NCBI GenBank assembly: GCA_021799495.1
Contig: JAJZAI010000009.1
Location: forward strand, 18,416-82,415
Source of the DNA: Deltaproteobacteria bacterium
GTDB lineage: Bacteria > Desulfobacterota > Binatia > Binatales > Binataceae
Direction: 5' to 3'
Length of the DNA stretch: 64,000 nt
How positions within the stretch are numbered: position 1 is the stretch's first letter; each line of letters opens with the position of its first letter. Positions 1 to 8,535 of the stretch are shown in pieces. Below the pieces are notes generated by a model. It saw only the letters and a list, made by a program, of their open reading frames with translations. It was not told where the DNA came from and searched no databases. The position numbers and the translations under genes are program-made.

Positions 1-263
1 CGATGCGATTGCTGACGTACAAGGCTGCGTGGATGGTCGATCGCGGCGAATTGCCGAACGCGGTTTCGAGCCAGGCGAAATTGTTCAGCTCGGAGGCCTG
101 CATGCGGATCACGATCGACGCCGTGCAAATCTTCGGCGGCTACGGCTACATGAAAGAGTATCCGGTCGAAAAACTGATGCGCGACGCGAAGCTGCTGCAG
201 ATCTACGAGGGCACCTCGCAAATCCAGCGGATGGTAATCGCGCGTGACCTGCTGAAAGAGTGA
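1..263 (+). CDS. Acyl-CoA dehydrogenase, C-terminal end (5' truncated by window)
   Basis: Only the last 86 or so residues are in the window; the gene begins upstream. The visible part is the C-terminal helical domain of a flavin-dependent acyl-CoA dehydrogenase, which oxidises acyl-CoA at the alpha-beta carbons and passes electrons to ETF. The stretch [20 protein letters not shown] followed by IYEGTSQIQ is a hallmark of the family. The Glu in IYEGT (residue 69 of the visible part) sits where short-chain members carry the catalytic base. Family assignment is firm; chain-length specificity cannot be judged from this fragment. It converges on the minus-strand SDR gene that ends 13 bases further on. 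Confidence 0.93.
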   Translation, partial: MRLLTYKAAWMVDRGELPNAVSSQAKLFSSEACMRITIDAVQIFGGYGYMKEYPVEKLMRDAKLLQIYEGTSQIQRMVIARDLLKE

Positions 264-276
264 ACCGCGGCCGCGG

Positions 277-1053
277 TCAAGCGGGCGGGCGATAGATGCG
301 CCGCGCGATCAGGCTGACGAGCGCGCGCGGGACAAACCGGTTCGACTGTGCGGCGATGAAGTTCGCGACGCCCGCGATATGCACCGACCGGCCGCTTTCG
401 GCGGCCGCGATTCCCTGTGCGACGACGGTTTCGGCGTCGAGATAGACGAACGACGGCATCCGTTCCGAGGTTTGGCCGGCGACCGCCTGAAATTCCGTAC
501 GCACCGGCCCCGGACAAAGCGCCGACACGCGGATGCCGGTTCCCGCCACTTCGCCGGCGAGAGCTTCGGTGAAATTCAGCACGAACGCCTTGGTCGCGGC
601 GTAGGTCGCCATATAGGGCACGGCCTGAAACGCCGCGGTCGAGGCGACGTTTATGATCGTTCCGGCGCGCCGCTCGACCATCGCGGGCAGGAACAGGCGC
701 GTCATCGCGACCAGCGCCGTCACGTTGAGATCGATCTCTTCGAGTTCGCGCTCGATCGGCAGTTCATGGAACCGTCCGTTCGTGCCGAAGCCGGCGTTGT
801 TGACCAGATAATCGATGCGGGTTTTGGCTTCCTGCACGCGCCGGAAAATTTCCTGCGGCGCGTCGCGGCGCGCAAGATCGATCGGAATCGTCGCGACAAT
901 TTCCGCGCCGAGCTTGCGCGACGTTTCCGCGATCGCATTGAGCCGCTCGGCGCGCCGCGCCGTCAGCGCCAATCCATAGCGGCGGCGCGCCAGCGCGTAT
1001 GCGAACTGCTCGCCCAATCCGCTTGATGCTCCCGTGATCAACGCCGTAGGCAT
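277..1053 (-). CDS. Short-chain dehydrogenase/reductase (SDR) family oxidoreductase
   Basis: 258 residues, the usual length of a classical SDR, a soluble NAD(P)-dependent oxidoreductase. The cofactor motif TGASSGLGEQ lies at residues 7-16, NNAG is near residue 90, and the active-site Tyr and Lys are in YAATK near residue 155, preceded by the catalytic Ser region (NVASTAAF). An Arg-rich stretch after the first strand (TARRAERL) suggests a preference for NADP. The substrate cannot be deduced. It is the last gene of a minus-strand run that includes two sugar-nucleotide enzymes, but the gap suggests only loose linkage. Confidence 0.9.
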   Translation of the reverse strand: MPTALITGASSGLGEQFAYALARRRYGLALTARRAERLNAIAETSRKLGAEIVATIPIDLARRDAPQEIFRRVQEAKTRIDYLVNNAGFGTNGRFHELPIERELEEIDLNVTALVAMTRLFLPAMVERRAGTIINVASTAAFQAVPYMATYAATKAFVLNFTEALAGEVAGTGIRVSALCPGPVRTEFQAVAGQTSERMPSFVYLDAETVVAQGIAAAESGRSVHIAGVANFIAAQSNRFVPRALVSLIARRIYRPPA

Positions 1054-1122
1054 GTCGGTTTGGCTCTCCGTTTATCCGCCGGCCGAATTGAAACCGGCGG
1101 GTTGGATGCGCCGGGCGGACGA

Positions 1123-2067
1123 TCAGCCGCCGGCGAGGCCGAGTTCGCGCCGGAAATGGTCCATCGTGATTTCCAGTCCTTCGCGCAAACTGGTGCGCGG
1201 CTCCCATTCCAGGACCCGCCGCGCGAGCGAGATATCCGGGCGGCGCCGGATCGGATCGTCAGAACGCGCCGGATGAAACTCGACGCCGGCCGCGCCGCCG
1301 GCGAATTCCATGGCGAGCCTCGCCAGATCGAGGATCGTGAACTCGTCGGGATTGCCGATATTCACGGGGCCCGTGAAACCGTTCTCGCTGTTCATCATGC
1401 GCACGATCGCGTCGATGATGTCCGAGACGAACGCGAAGGAGCGGGTCTGCCGGCCGTCGCCGTAAATCGGCAGCTTTTCGCCTTTCAGGGCCGCGACGCA
1501 AAAGTTCGAGACGACGCGGCCGTCGTTGATCGCCATCCTTGGACCGTAGGTATTGAAGATCCGGACAATCTTGACATCGACATTGTTCTGCCGGTGATAG
1601 TCCATCATCAGGCATTCGGCGACGCGCTTGCCCTCGTCGTAACATGAACGCACGCCGATCGGATTGACGTGGCCCCAGTAGCTTTCGGTCTGCGGATGCT
1701 GCTCGGGGTCGCCGTACACCTCGCTGGTCGAGGTGAGCAGGATGCGCGCGTGGACCCGCTTGGCCAGTCCCAGCATGTTGATCGAGCCCATCACGCTGGT
1801 CTTGATCGTCTTGACCGGATTGTACTGGTAATGCACCGGCGAAGCCGGGCACGCGAGATGGAAGATGCGATCGACTTCGAGCAGGATCGGCTCGACGATG
1901 TCGTGGCGGATGATCTCGAAATTCCGATTGCCGATCAGGTTGCGGACGTTGGCGCGCTTGCCGCTGAAAAAATTGTCGAGGCAGATGACTTCGTGACCGT
2001 CGTTAAGCAGACGTTCGCAAAGATGCGAGCCCAGAAAACCCGCGCCGCCGGTGACCAACGTTCGCAC
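1123..2067 (-). CDS. UDP-glucuronate decarboxylase-type NAD-dependent epimerase/dehydratase
   Basis: Extended SDR of 314 residues that probably converts UDP-glucuronate to UDP-xylose, or acts on a related sugar nucleotide, for surface polysaccharide. The Rossmann motif [10 protein letters not shown] is at the very N-terminus. [10 protein letters not shown] and the catalytic YDEGKR (YxxxK) follow, and [10 protein letters not shown] and DGRQTRSF are typical of the UXS subfamily. I chose the GTG at 2067 because AAAGGA sits just upstream and the Rossmann fold starts there; an ATG at 2130 would add 21 unconserved residues. It lies downstream of a DegT-family gene, consistent with a nucleotide-sugar pathway. 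Confidence 0.9.
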   Translation of the reverse strand: MRTLVTGGAGFLGSHLCERLLNDGHEVICLDNFFSGKRANVRNLIGNRNFEIIRHDIVEPILLEVDRIFHLACPASPVHYQYNPVKTIKTSVMGSINMLGLAKRVHARILLTSTSEVYGDPEQHPQTESYWGHVNPIGVRSCYDEGKRVAECLMMDYHRQNNVDVKIVRIFNTYGPRMAINDGRVVSNFCVAALKGEKLPIYGDGRQTRSFAFVSDIIDAIVRMMNSENGFTGPVNIGNPDEFTILDLARLAMEFAGGAAGVEFHPARSDDPIRRRPDISLARRVLEWEPRTSLREGLEITMDHFRRELGLAGG

Positions 2068-2154
2068 GCTACACGTCCTTTCGCCAGATTCCGGGCAATC
2101 GCGTTTCGACCCGGAAGGCGCTGCGCGCAATCATGATGCGGCCGGCGTCACGCG

Positions 2155-3336
2155 TCAGCGCCGGTTTTCACGCGCGATCGCGCGCACCGTTTCGATCACA
2201 TAGGCGGCGTCCTCGTCGCTCATCGCAGGAAAAATCGGCAGCGACAGGCAGCGGCTGTACACGTCCTCCGCGACCGGGAATTGTCCGGCGCGATAGCCGT
2301 AGCGCCGCTGATAGTAATGCATCGTGTTCAACGGAATGCAGTGAACGGAGACGCCGACGCCGCGTTCGCGCAGGATTTCGATGAAGCGGTTGCGATCGAT
2401 TCTGAGCGCCTCCGTCCGCAGCCGCATCACGTAAAGATGCCACGCATGCTCGACGCCCGTTTCAGCGATCGGAATCTGCAGGCCCGGTTCGCCGGCGAAC
2501 GCCGCGTTGTACCTCGCGGCGATCGCCTGCCGGCGGCGCGTCAGCTCTTCGACGCGGCGCAACTGCGCGAGCCCGATGGCGGAATGAACGTCGGAGAGAT
2601 TGTATTTGAAGCCGACGTCATGGATTTCGTAATACCATGAACCGCTCGAGTCGTAGCGTTTCCACGCGTCGCGATCCATCCCGTGCAGGCTGGCCACGGC
2701 GATCCGGGCCGCGAGCGCGTCGTCTTCGGTGGTTATCATCCCGCCTTCGGCGCTGGTGATGTTCTTGGTCGCGTAGAAGCTGAAGCAGCTCACATCGCCG
2801 ATCGTGCCGACCCGCGTCATCCCCCGTCCGTCGAGCGTCCGGGCCGAACCGACGGCGTGCGCGGCGTCTTCGATGACGCGCACCCCGTGTTTGCGCGCGA
2901 GCGCGAGAATGCGATCCATGTCGCAGGCCTGGCCGGCGAAATGCACCGGCATGATGGCGCGCACGTCCTGGGCGCCGGCGCCGTTCAGCGCCTGTTCAAT
3001 TTTGTCCGGATCGATATTGAAGGTGTCGGGTTCGATATCGACAAAGACGGGCCGCGCGCCAAGATAGCCCATCACCTCGGCGGTCGCCGTGAACGTGAAC
3101 GGGGTCGTGATTACGGCGTCGCCCGGGCCGATTCCGATCGCGAACAGCGCCAGATGCAATGCGCCGGTGCAATGCGCGACGGCAAGCGCGTTGCGCGCGC
3201 CGACATACTGCGCGAATTCGCGCTCGAACTGCTTGGTTCGCGGGCCGGTGGTAATCCATCCGGAACGCAGCGCGGCGATGACTTCGCGCTCTTCGTCCGG
3301 GCCAATCGCGGGCCGGTGAAAGGGAACTTGCCGCAT
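2155..3336 (-). CDS. DegT/DnrJ/EryC1/StrS family aminotransferase
   Basis: 393 residues, full length for the PLP-dependent sugar aminotransferase family that aminates keto-sugar nucleotides for lipopolysaccharide, glycan or secondary-metabolite sugars. Visible landmarks are the N-terminal GSGWITTGP-like start (RSGWITTGPRTKQFE), the HCTGALHLAL cofactor phosphate region, TPFTFTATAE, VIEDAAHAVG with the PLP-stacking Asp, and FYATKNITSAEGGM, which carries the Schiff-base Lys. The C-terminal LPIFPAMSDED matches the family. It lies 88 bases upstream of the decarboxylase gene on the same strand, so the two probably act on one nucleotide sugar. The exact substrate is unknown. Confidence 0.93.
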   Translation of the reverse strand: MRQVPFHRPAIGPDEEREVIAALRSGWITTGPRTKQFEREFAQYVGARNALAVAHCTGALHLALFAIGIGPGDAVITTPFTFTATAEVMGYLGARPVFVDIEPDTFNIDPDKIEQALNGAGAQDVRAIMPVHFAGQACDMDRILALARKHGVRVIEDAAHAVGSARTLDGRGMTRVGTIGDVSCFSFYATKNITSAEGGMITTEDDALAARIAVASLHGMDRDAWKRYDSSGSWYYEIHDVGFKYNLSDVHSAIGLAQLRRVEELTRRRQAIAARYNAAFAGEPGLQIPIAETGVEHAWHLYVMRLRTEALRIDRNRFIEILRERGVGVSVHCIPLNTMHYYQRRYGYRAGQFPVAEDVYSRCLSLPIFPAMSDEDAAYVIETVRAIARENRR

Positions 3337-3402
3337 GATCTCAATCCGAAAGGCCCGGAATCGGGCGTATGGAGAAACCGCCGCGCGCGCGACCTGGGGT
3401 GG

Positions 3403-4593
3403 TCACGGCGCGCTCGAGCGCGTCCACGCGCCGTCATCGGAATTGGCCGGATCCGGTTCGCTTTCGGCCCCTGCGCTGGCCGATTCGCTGCCCGTTTCCG
3501 AACCGGCCGCGGGAGCGACGGCCGGGGCGCTGGCGGACTCTCCGCTGGCGTTGACCGGCGGCGCGCTGATCGTGGACGGCGAAGGCTCTGAACCCATTCC
3601 GATATAGGTTGGTATGCCGGATTTCGCCTCGACTGCTTTTTCGAGCTTGTCCATGTCAATATCGCCGGTCAGGCCGCGCGCCCGCGCGAGTTGCTGGGCG
3701 TAGCTCCAGAGCGCCGGATATTTCCCGTACAGGTCTTCGTGCACCTCCACGTAAATCGCCCCGCCGCGCCATCCGAATTTCACCGGCTCATAGACGAAAT
3801 CGCCGGGCGTGCCGACGGGCACCTTGTGGAATAGCCGGTCGATGTCTTCCGGATACAAACGGACGCATCCGTGGCTGACGGTCATCCCGACGCCCCACGG
3901 CACATTCGTGCCGTGCAAGCCGTACTCCGGGATGCTGAGGTCGAGTTTGTAATGGCCGAGGGGATTGTCGGGATCGCCGCCCGGGATCATGTGATCGGCC
4001 TCGCCGTCGCGTTCAAGGTGTTCTTCGTAGATGTCCTCCGGAAGCACCCACGTGGGATCTTTTACTTTGGCGGTGACGGTCCATTTTCCGATCGGCGTTT
4101 TCCAATCGTAGCGGCCAAGACCGACCGGGAACGTATAGACCACGCGCGCGCCGCGAAACGAGGCGGGAACGAGTTCGGTCTTTCCGTGACGCCGGCGGTA
4201 AGCTGACGACGGATAGTAATAATACAGCCGCATCTCGGGAATATTCATGATAATCCCGTTGTGCGGCGCCGCCGGCAGAATATGTTCGGTCGGCAAGATT
4301 ATGGTCGCGCCGGGCGGCGGCAGCCACCAATCCATATGATGATTGGCGTCTGAGACTTCCTTGGCGCTCAATCCGAACCAGCGGCCGACGTCGAGCAGGG
4401 TATCGCCGGGCTGGATTTTGTAAGTCGTGAGCGTGCCGACGATATCGTCGCGCCCTTCAGGCAGCGGATATGCGTAAAGCGGCCGGTTGGCGAAGTCGGT
4501 GTTTTTCCAGTCATGGGCCGAAGCCGAAACCGCATAAACCGTCGCCACCGTCACGATCAACGCCGCCAGCCACATCAACGGTTTTTTGGCCAT
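3403..4593 (-). CDS. LysM-containing L,D-transpeptidase (YkuD family), secreted
   Basis: About 396 residues. An N-terminal hydrophobic segment (LAALIVTVATVYAVSASA) should export or anchor it. A LysM-like peptidoglycan-binding motif follows (TTYKIQPGDTLLDVGRWFGL), then a YkuD catalytic domain with HGTNVPWGVG and the active-site SHGCVRLYPED, Cys being the nucleophile. Such enzymes make 3-3 cross-links or attach proteins to peptidoglycan in the periplasm. The C-terminal ~80 residues are low-complexity, rich in Ala, Ser, Glu and Pro. I start at ATG 4593 just before the signal; GTG 4617 is an alternative. It lies directly downstream of the helicase gene. Confidence 0.92.
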   Translation of the reverse strand: MAKKPLMWLAALIVTVATVYAVSASAHDWKNTDFANRPLYAYPLPEGRDDIVGTLTTYKIQPGDTLLDVGRWFGLSAKEVSDANHHMDWWLPPPGATIILPTEHILPAAPHNGIIMNIPEMRLYYYYPSSAYRRRHGKTELVPASFRGARVVYTFPVGLGRYDWKTPIGKWTVTAKVKDPTWVLPEDIYEEHLERDGEADHMIPGGDPDNPLGHYKLDLSIPEYGLHGTNVPWGVGMTVSHGCVRLYPEDIDRLFHKVPVGTPGDFVYEPVKFGWRGGAIYVEVHEDLYGKYPALWSYAQQLARARGLTGDIDMDKLEKAVEAKSGIPTYIGMGSEPSPSTISAPPVNASGESASAPAVAPAAGSETGSESASAGAESEPDPANSDDGAWTRSSAP

Positions 4594-4682
4594 GAATTTC
4601 ACGCTGACTTGTCGCACGCGCTCGCGGGCGCGATTTTCGCGGCGGGACGTCCGCCGCTGCGGAAATTCTAAGGGATGCGCGG

Positions 4683-6878
4683 TTAGTCGGCAACGGGCCG
4701 CAAATTCGCGAATTTGAGCACCAGCAGTTTCAATCCGACCCGATCGAAATTGACCCAGACCTTGGCTCCGTCGCCGCGCCCTTCGCGCCTGCGGATCACG
4801 CCCCGTCCGAACGTCTGATGCTGTACGCGGGCGCCGACCGCGATTTGATGCTCGCCGGCGCCGCCGTCATCGTCCGGAATCTGCGTGTCGGTGTAATCGA
4901 CATACGGCTCGCGCGAGGGCATCCGCAGCACCGGCTGCGCTCCATGCTCGGGCGCGACGCGCCGCAACAGGCCCGAATCGATTTCGGCCAGAAAGCGCGA
5001 CGGCCGCGCCTCCTGCCGGTTGCCGTACAATTCGCGCGAAAGCGTGTTGCTCAAATAAAGCAGGCGTTGGGCGCGGGTCATGCCGACGTAGCAAAGCCGC
5101 CGTTCCTCTTCGATTTCGCGCTCGGTCTCCTGCGAACGCATGTGCGGAAACAGTCCCTCCTCCATTCCCGCGATGAACACGACCGGATATTCAAGGCCTT
5201 TGGAAGTATGCAGCGTCATCAGCGCGACGCGCCCGCCCGCGCCTTGAATCTGATCGGAGTCGTTGACGAGCGCGATTCGTTCGAGGAACTCGCCGAGACC
5301 GCCGGGGCCGTGCTCGGCGTCGAAAGCGCTGGCGGCGGCGAGCAGTTCCGCGACGTTTTGCCGCCGCGCGGCGCCGTCGATCATGCCGTCAAGATGCGCG
5401 GCGAAGCCGCTGCGCTCGATCACCCGGTCCAGCAGCGCGCGGACGCTGCTTTCCGCGGCGCGGGCGATTAAACCGCGCATCCATGAATAAAGCTCGCCGG
5501 CGGCCTTGGCGATGCGAAGGGCGACGTTGGACTGGCTCTCCAGCCGACCGAGCGCTTCAAACGCCGGAAGCGCTTCCCGCGTGGCGATCGCGTTGACCGT
5601 TTCGAGCGTTTTCGCGCCGATGCCGCGCGTTGGCGCGCCGGCCATCCGTTCCAGGCTGATCGCGTCCGCGGGATTCAGAATCACGCGCAGATAGGCCAGT
5701 AAATCCTTGATTTCCCGCTGATCGTAAAAACGCAGGCCGCCGACGATGTAGTAGGGAAGCCGGCGGCGCACCAGCGCCTCTTCGATCACTCGCGACTGCG
5801 CATTCACCCGGTAGAAAACCACGATTTCGGATGGCCGCGCCGCGCCCGCGCCGGTGAGCCGCGCGATCTCTCGCGCGATGAAATCCGCCTCGTCGCGCTC
5901 GGTCAGGCCGGTGTAATACGTTACGGGCTCGCCGGCGGCGTTTTCGGTCCAGAGGCGCTTGGCCTTGCGCTCGCGATTGTTCTGAATCACCGTGTCGGCC
6001 GCGGCCAGAATCGTCTTGGTCGAACGGTAATTCTGTTCCAGTTTGAAAATTTGCGCGTTCGGGTAGTCGCGCTCGAAATCCAGGATGTTGCGTATATCCG
6101 CGCCGCGCCATCGATAGATCGATTGGTCTTCGTCGCCGACCACGCACAGGTTTCCGGTCGCCGCGGCCAACAATCCGACCAGCAGATATTGGACGCGGTT
6201 GGTATCCTGATATTCGTCAACCAGCAGATGCCCGGCCCGGCGGCGCCATCGTTCGAGCGCGGCGGGGTTGTCGCGCAGCGTCTCATACGCGCGCAGCAGC
6301 AGGCCGCCGAAATCGATCGCGTTCATCGCGGCGAGCCGCTCCTCGTAGAGGGCGTAGATCTGTGCGATCGCGCGATCGCGGCCGTCGGCCGCGTTCTCGG
6401 CCATCGCGGCCGGCGTCATCGCCTCGTTTTTCGCCTGATCGATGCGCGCCCGCATCAGCTCCGGCGGCGGCGAATCGGCAAGCTGGGCCTCCTCAAGCAC
6501 GCGCCGGATAACCGCCATCGTGTCGCCGTCGTCGAGGATCGTGAAATTGCGATCGAAGCCCTTGCCGAGCAAATCCGCCTCGACGCGCAATATTCGCGCG
6601 CACGCGGAATGGAACGTGCTCACCAACGGCATCCGCGCTCCCGTTCCGGTCAGCGTCGCGACCCGCTCGCGCATCTCGCCCGCGGCCTTGTTGGTGAAAG
6701 TGACCGCCATGACACGGTCGGGCGCGACGCCACGCTCCGCGAGCAAGTGCGCGATCCGGTAGGTCAGCACGCGGGTTTTGCCGGACCCCGCGCCGGCAAG
6801 AATGAGAATCGGGCCGTCCGGCGCCAGCACCGCGTCGCGCTGGACGGGATTCAGGTTGTCGAGCTTCAGGACTGACAT
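4683..6878 (-). CDS. pcrA: UvrD/PcrA-type superfamily 1 DNA helicase
   Basis: 731 residues, the expected size for an ATP-dependent 3'-5' DNA helicase acting in repair and replication-fork maintenance. SF1 motifs are all visible in order: a Q-motif NPVQRDAV, Walker A AGAGSGKTRVLTYRIA near residue 30, motif II LLVDEYQDTN near 220, motif III VVGDEDQSIYRWRGA, motif IV EQNYRST, motif V MTLHTSKGLEYPVVF and motif VI EERRLCYVGMTRA. The C-terminus ends in a Tudor-like KVWVNFDRVGLKLLVLKFANLRP, as in PcrA. It is the first gene of the minus-strand run and is divergent from rlmE. Confidence 0.95.
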   Translation of the reverse strand: MSVLKLDNLNPVQRDAVLAPDGPILILAGAGSGKTRVLTYRIAHLLAERGVAPDRVMAVTFTNKAAGEMRERVATLTGTGARMPLVSTFHSACARILRVEADLLGKGFDRNFTILDDGDTMAVIRRVLEEAQLADSPPPELMRARIDQAKNEAMTPAAMAENAADGRDRAIAQIYALYEERLAAMNAIDFGGLLLRAYETLRDNPAALERWRRRAGHLLVDEYQDTNRVQYLLVGLLAAATGNLCVVGDEDQSIYRWRGADIRNILDFERDYPNAQIFKLEQNYRSTKTILAAADTVIQNNRERKAKRLWTENAAGEPVTYYTGLTERDEADFIAREIARLTGAGAARPSEIVVFYRVNAQSRVIEEALVRRRLPYYIVGGLRFYDQREIKDLLAYLRVILNPADAISLERMAGAPTRGIGAKTLETVNAIATREALPAFEALGRLESQSNVALRIAKAAGELYSWMRGLIARAAESSVRALLDRVIERSGFAAHLDGMIDGAARRQNVAELLAAASAFDAEHGPGGLGEFLERIALVNDSDQIQGAGGRVALMTLHTSKGLEYPVVFIAGMEEGLFPHMRSQETEREIEEERRLCYVGMTRAQRLLYLSNTLSRELYGNRQEARPSRFLAEIDSGLLRRVAPEHGAQPVLRMPSREPYVDYTDTQIPDDDGGAGEHQIAVGARVQHQTFGRGVIRRREGRGDGAKVWVNFDRVGLKLLVLKFANLRPVAD

Positions 6879-6898
6879 TGAGGTAAACTGGAAGGCGG

Positions 6899-7021
6899 AT
6901 GAAATCTGCCGGACGAACGAAGGATACCGGCTTCACGCGGTCGCGAAAAGTCGGCGGCGCGATCAGCCGTCGCGTAGCGGCCGAAAACGCCGTGGTTGCC
7001 GCGCGCGGAGCGGCCGGCTGA
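6899..7021 (+). CDS. Possible 40-codon basic leader ORF overlapping rlmE start
   Basis: A short open frame starts at ATG 6899 and ends in a TGA (7019-7021) whose last base is the first base of the rlmE ATG. The predicted peptide is very basic (KSAGRTKDTGFTRSRKVGG and so on) and has no recognisable domain. The overlap would allow translational coupling, but no convincing Shine-Dalgarno sequence precedes it. It may be chance coding in GC-rich DNA, a leader peptide, or the frameshifted basic N-terminal tail that some RlmE proteins carry. Confidence 0.2.
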   Translation: MKSAGRTKDTGFTRSRKVGGAISRRVAAENAVVAARGAAG

Positions 7022-7623
7022 TGGCGCGCTATCAACCGCGCGACAGCTACTACTGGCGCGCGCGCGAGCGCGGTCTGCCGTCGCGGGCCGCGTTCAAGCT
7101 GGACGAATTGCTTGCGCGCCATCGCGTGGTTCGTCCCGGCGCGCGCGTGATCGATCTGGGATGCGCTCCCGGCGGATGGCTGGCGGTGCTTGGCGCGGCG
7201 GTGGGTTCCCGCGGCCGGGTGGTCGGAATCGATCTTGCGCCGGCGCGCGCCGCGTCGCCCAACGTGATTCCGCTGACCGGCGATCTGAACGATCCGGCGA
7301 CCCGCGCCGAAGCGGCCGCGCGGCTCGGCGGTCAAGCCGATCTAATCACCTCCGACCTTTCGCCGAAATTGACCGGAATCGCCGACCGCGATCAGGCGCG
7401 TTCGGCCGAGCTGCTGAAGGTCGCGCTTGAATTCGCCCGCACCGCGCTGAGACCGGGCGGCGCGATGGTGGCGAAGGCTTTTATGGGCGCGGCGTTCGAC
7501 GAAGCCGCGGCGGGCTTCCGCCGGAGGTTCGCGCGCGTCGAACTGGCGCGACCGCGCGCGAGCCGTCCCGGTTCAGCCGAAATTTATCTGGTCGCGACCG
7601 GATTTCAGCCCGCGCCCGATTAA
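7021..7623 (+). CDS. rlmE: 23S rRNA 2'-O-methyltransferase RlmE (FtsJ/RrmJ family)
   Basis: 200 residues. It methylates the 2'-O of a 23S rRNA uridine in the A-loop using SAM, helping large-subunit maturation. The N-terminal RSRAAFKLDEL-like stretch (SRAAFKLDELL) carries the catalytic Lys. The SAM motif VIDLGCAPGGWLAVLG follows, then DLITSDLSPKLTG with the catalytic Asp, GGAMVAKAFMG with the second Lys, and SAEIYLVATGF with the catalytic Glu, so the K-D-K-E tetrad is complete. I chose ATG 7021 because homology begins there; upstream sequence in the same frame is antisense to the helicase gene. Confidence 0.93.
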   Translation: MARYQPRDSYYWRARERGLPSRAAFKLDELLARHRVVRPGARVIDLGCAPGGWLAVLGAAVGSRGRVVGIDLAPARAASPNVIPLTGDLNDPATRAEAAARLGGQADLITSDLSPKLTGIADRDQARSAELLKVALEFARTALRPGGAMVAKAFMGAAFDEAAAGFRRRFARVELARPRASRPGSAEIYLVATGFQPAPD

Positions 7624-7685
7624 ACTCAAGCATTATATGATTGGCGTTATTGGCATACCGCGCATAAGCTTCTGACGGGAATGCG

Positions 7686-8504
7686 ATGCCGACCCGGTTG
7701 ATCAAGACTCTGGCTTCGATTAGCGCCGCGATTCTGTTGGCCTCCTGCACATTGCTCTCATGCGTACGCGACCACGCGGCCGCCCAGTCGGCGGCCAGCG
7801 GGACGGTGACCGTCAACGTCGCCCGCGTGGGCTTCGATCAGGATTTGGGGTCGCACTACGTGACGTTGATCGACCGGAGCGGAAATCGGAGCCTCGATAT
7901 CGTCATCGGCCCCGAAGAAGCGCGCGAGATTCTCTTCGAGCTTCACGGCTTGAAGCCCGAACGGCCGCTTGCCAGCGACCTTCTGCGGACGGTTGTCGAG
8001 CGCGCCGGCGTCCATGTCGAGCGGGTCGAAATCACCGGTTTGCGCGATCAGACCTACTTCGCGGCGATCGATCTCGATGGCCAGCGCCAGCCGATCGACA
8101 GCCGCCCGAGCGACGCGATCGCGCTGGCGCTCGGCGTGGGCGCGCCGATTTACGTCAAAGCGTCGCTGATGAGCGCAAAGGCGAACGCTCCGAATGCTGG
8201 TCCGGCGGTGGCGCGCGCCGCCGGTATCGCGGTGCAGGAACTTACGCCGGAGTTGGCGGAGTACTTTTCATTACCCCCGGAAAGCGGCGTGGTCGTCGCC
8301 GATTTCGAAGCTGCACAGGCGCAATCCGGTTTGCGGCGCGGCGATATTGTCACGGCGATTGACGGACACGAGATCAAAACCACCGACGACTTTGTCAAGG
8401 CGGCGGCGAGCGCCAAACGTCCGCTCGTGCTGAGCGTCAGGCGCGGCGGCCGCGCGCTATCGATCACGCTGGCGCCGGCGGCGACAGCCGCGTCCGCGCA
8501 CTGA
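7686..8504 (+). CDS. Secreted lipoprotein with DUF151 bifunctional-nuclease domain plus PDZ domain
   Basis: 272 residues with three parts. Residues 1-20 form a signal with a lipobox-like LLASC, so the protein is probably a lipoprotein outside the cytoplasm. Residues about 40-160 match the bifunctional nuclease (BFN, DUF151) domain: VTLIDRSGNRSLDIVIGPEEA, then DRPSDAIALAL-type IDSRPSDAIALALGVGAPIYV. Residues about 185-265 form a PDZ domain, with ELAEYFSLPPESGVVVADFE and GLRRGDIVTAIDGHEI. BFN proteins are usually cytoplasmic DNase/RNase or signalling proteins, so export together with a PDZ domain is unusual. The role is unknown. A 62-base gap separates it from rlmE. Confidence 0.85.
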   Translation: MPTRLIKTLASISAAILLASCTLLSCVRDHAAAQSAASGTVTVNVARVGFDQDLGSHYVTLIDRSGNRSLDIVIGPEEAREILFELHGLKPERPLASDLLRTVVERAGVHVERVEITGLRDQTYFAAIDLDGQRQPIDSRPSDAIALALGVGAPIYVKASLMSAKANAPNAGPAVARAAGIAVQELTPELAEYFSLPPESGVVVADFEAAQAQSGLRRGDIVTAIDGHEIKTTDDFVKAAASAKRPLVLSVRRGGRALSITLAPAATAASAH

Positions 8505-8535
8505 GGCGCGCCTCGATTCGCGCGCGGCGGCGCCT

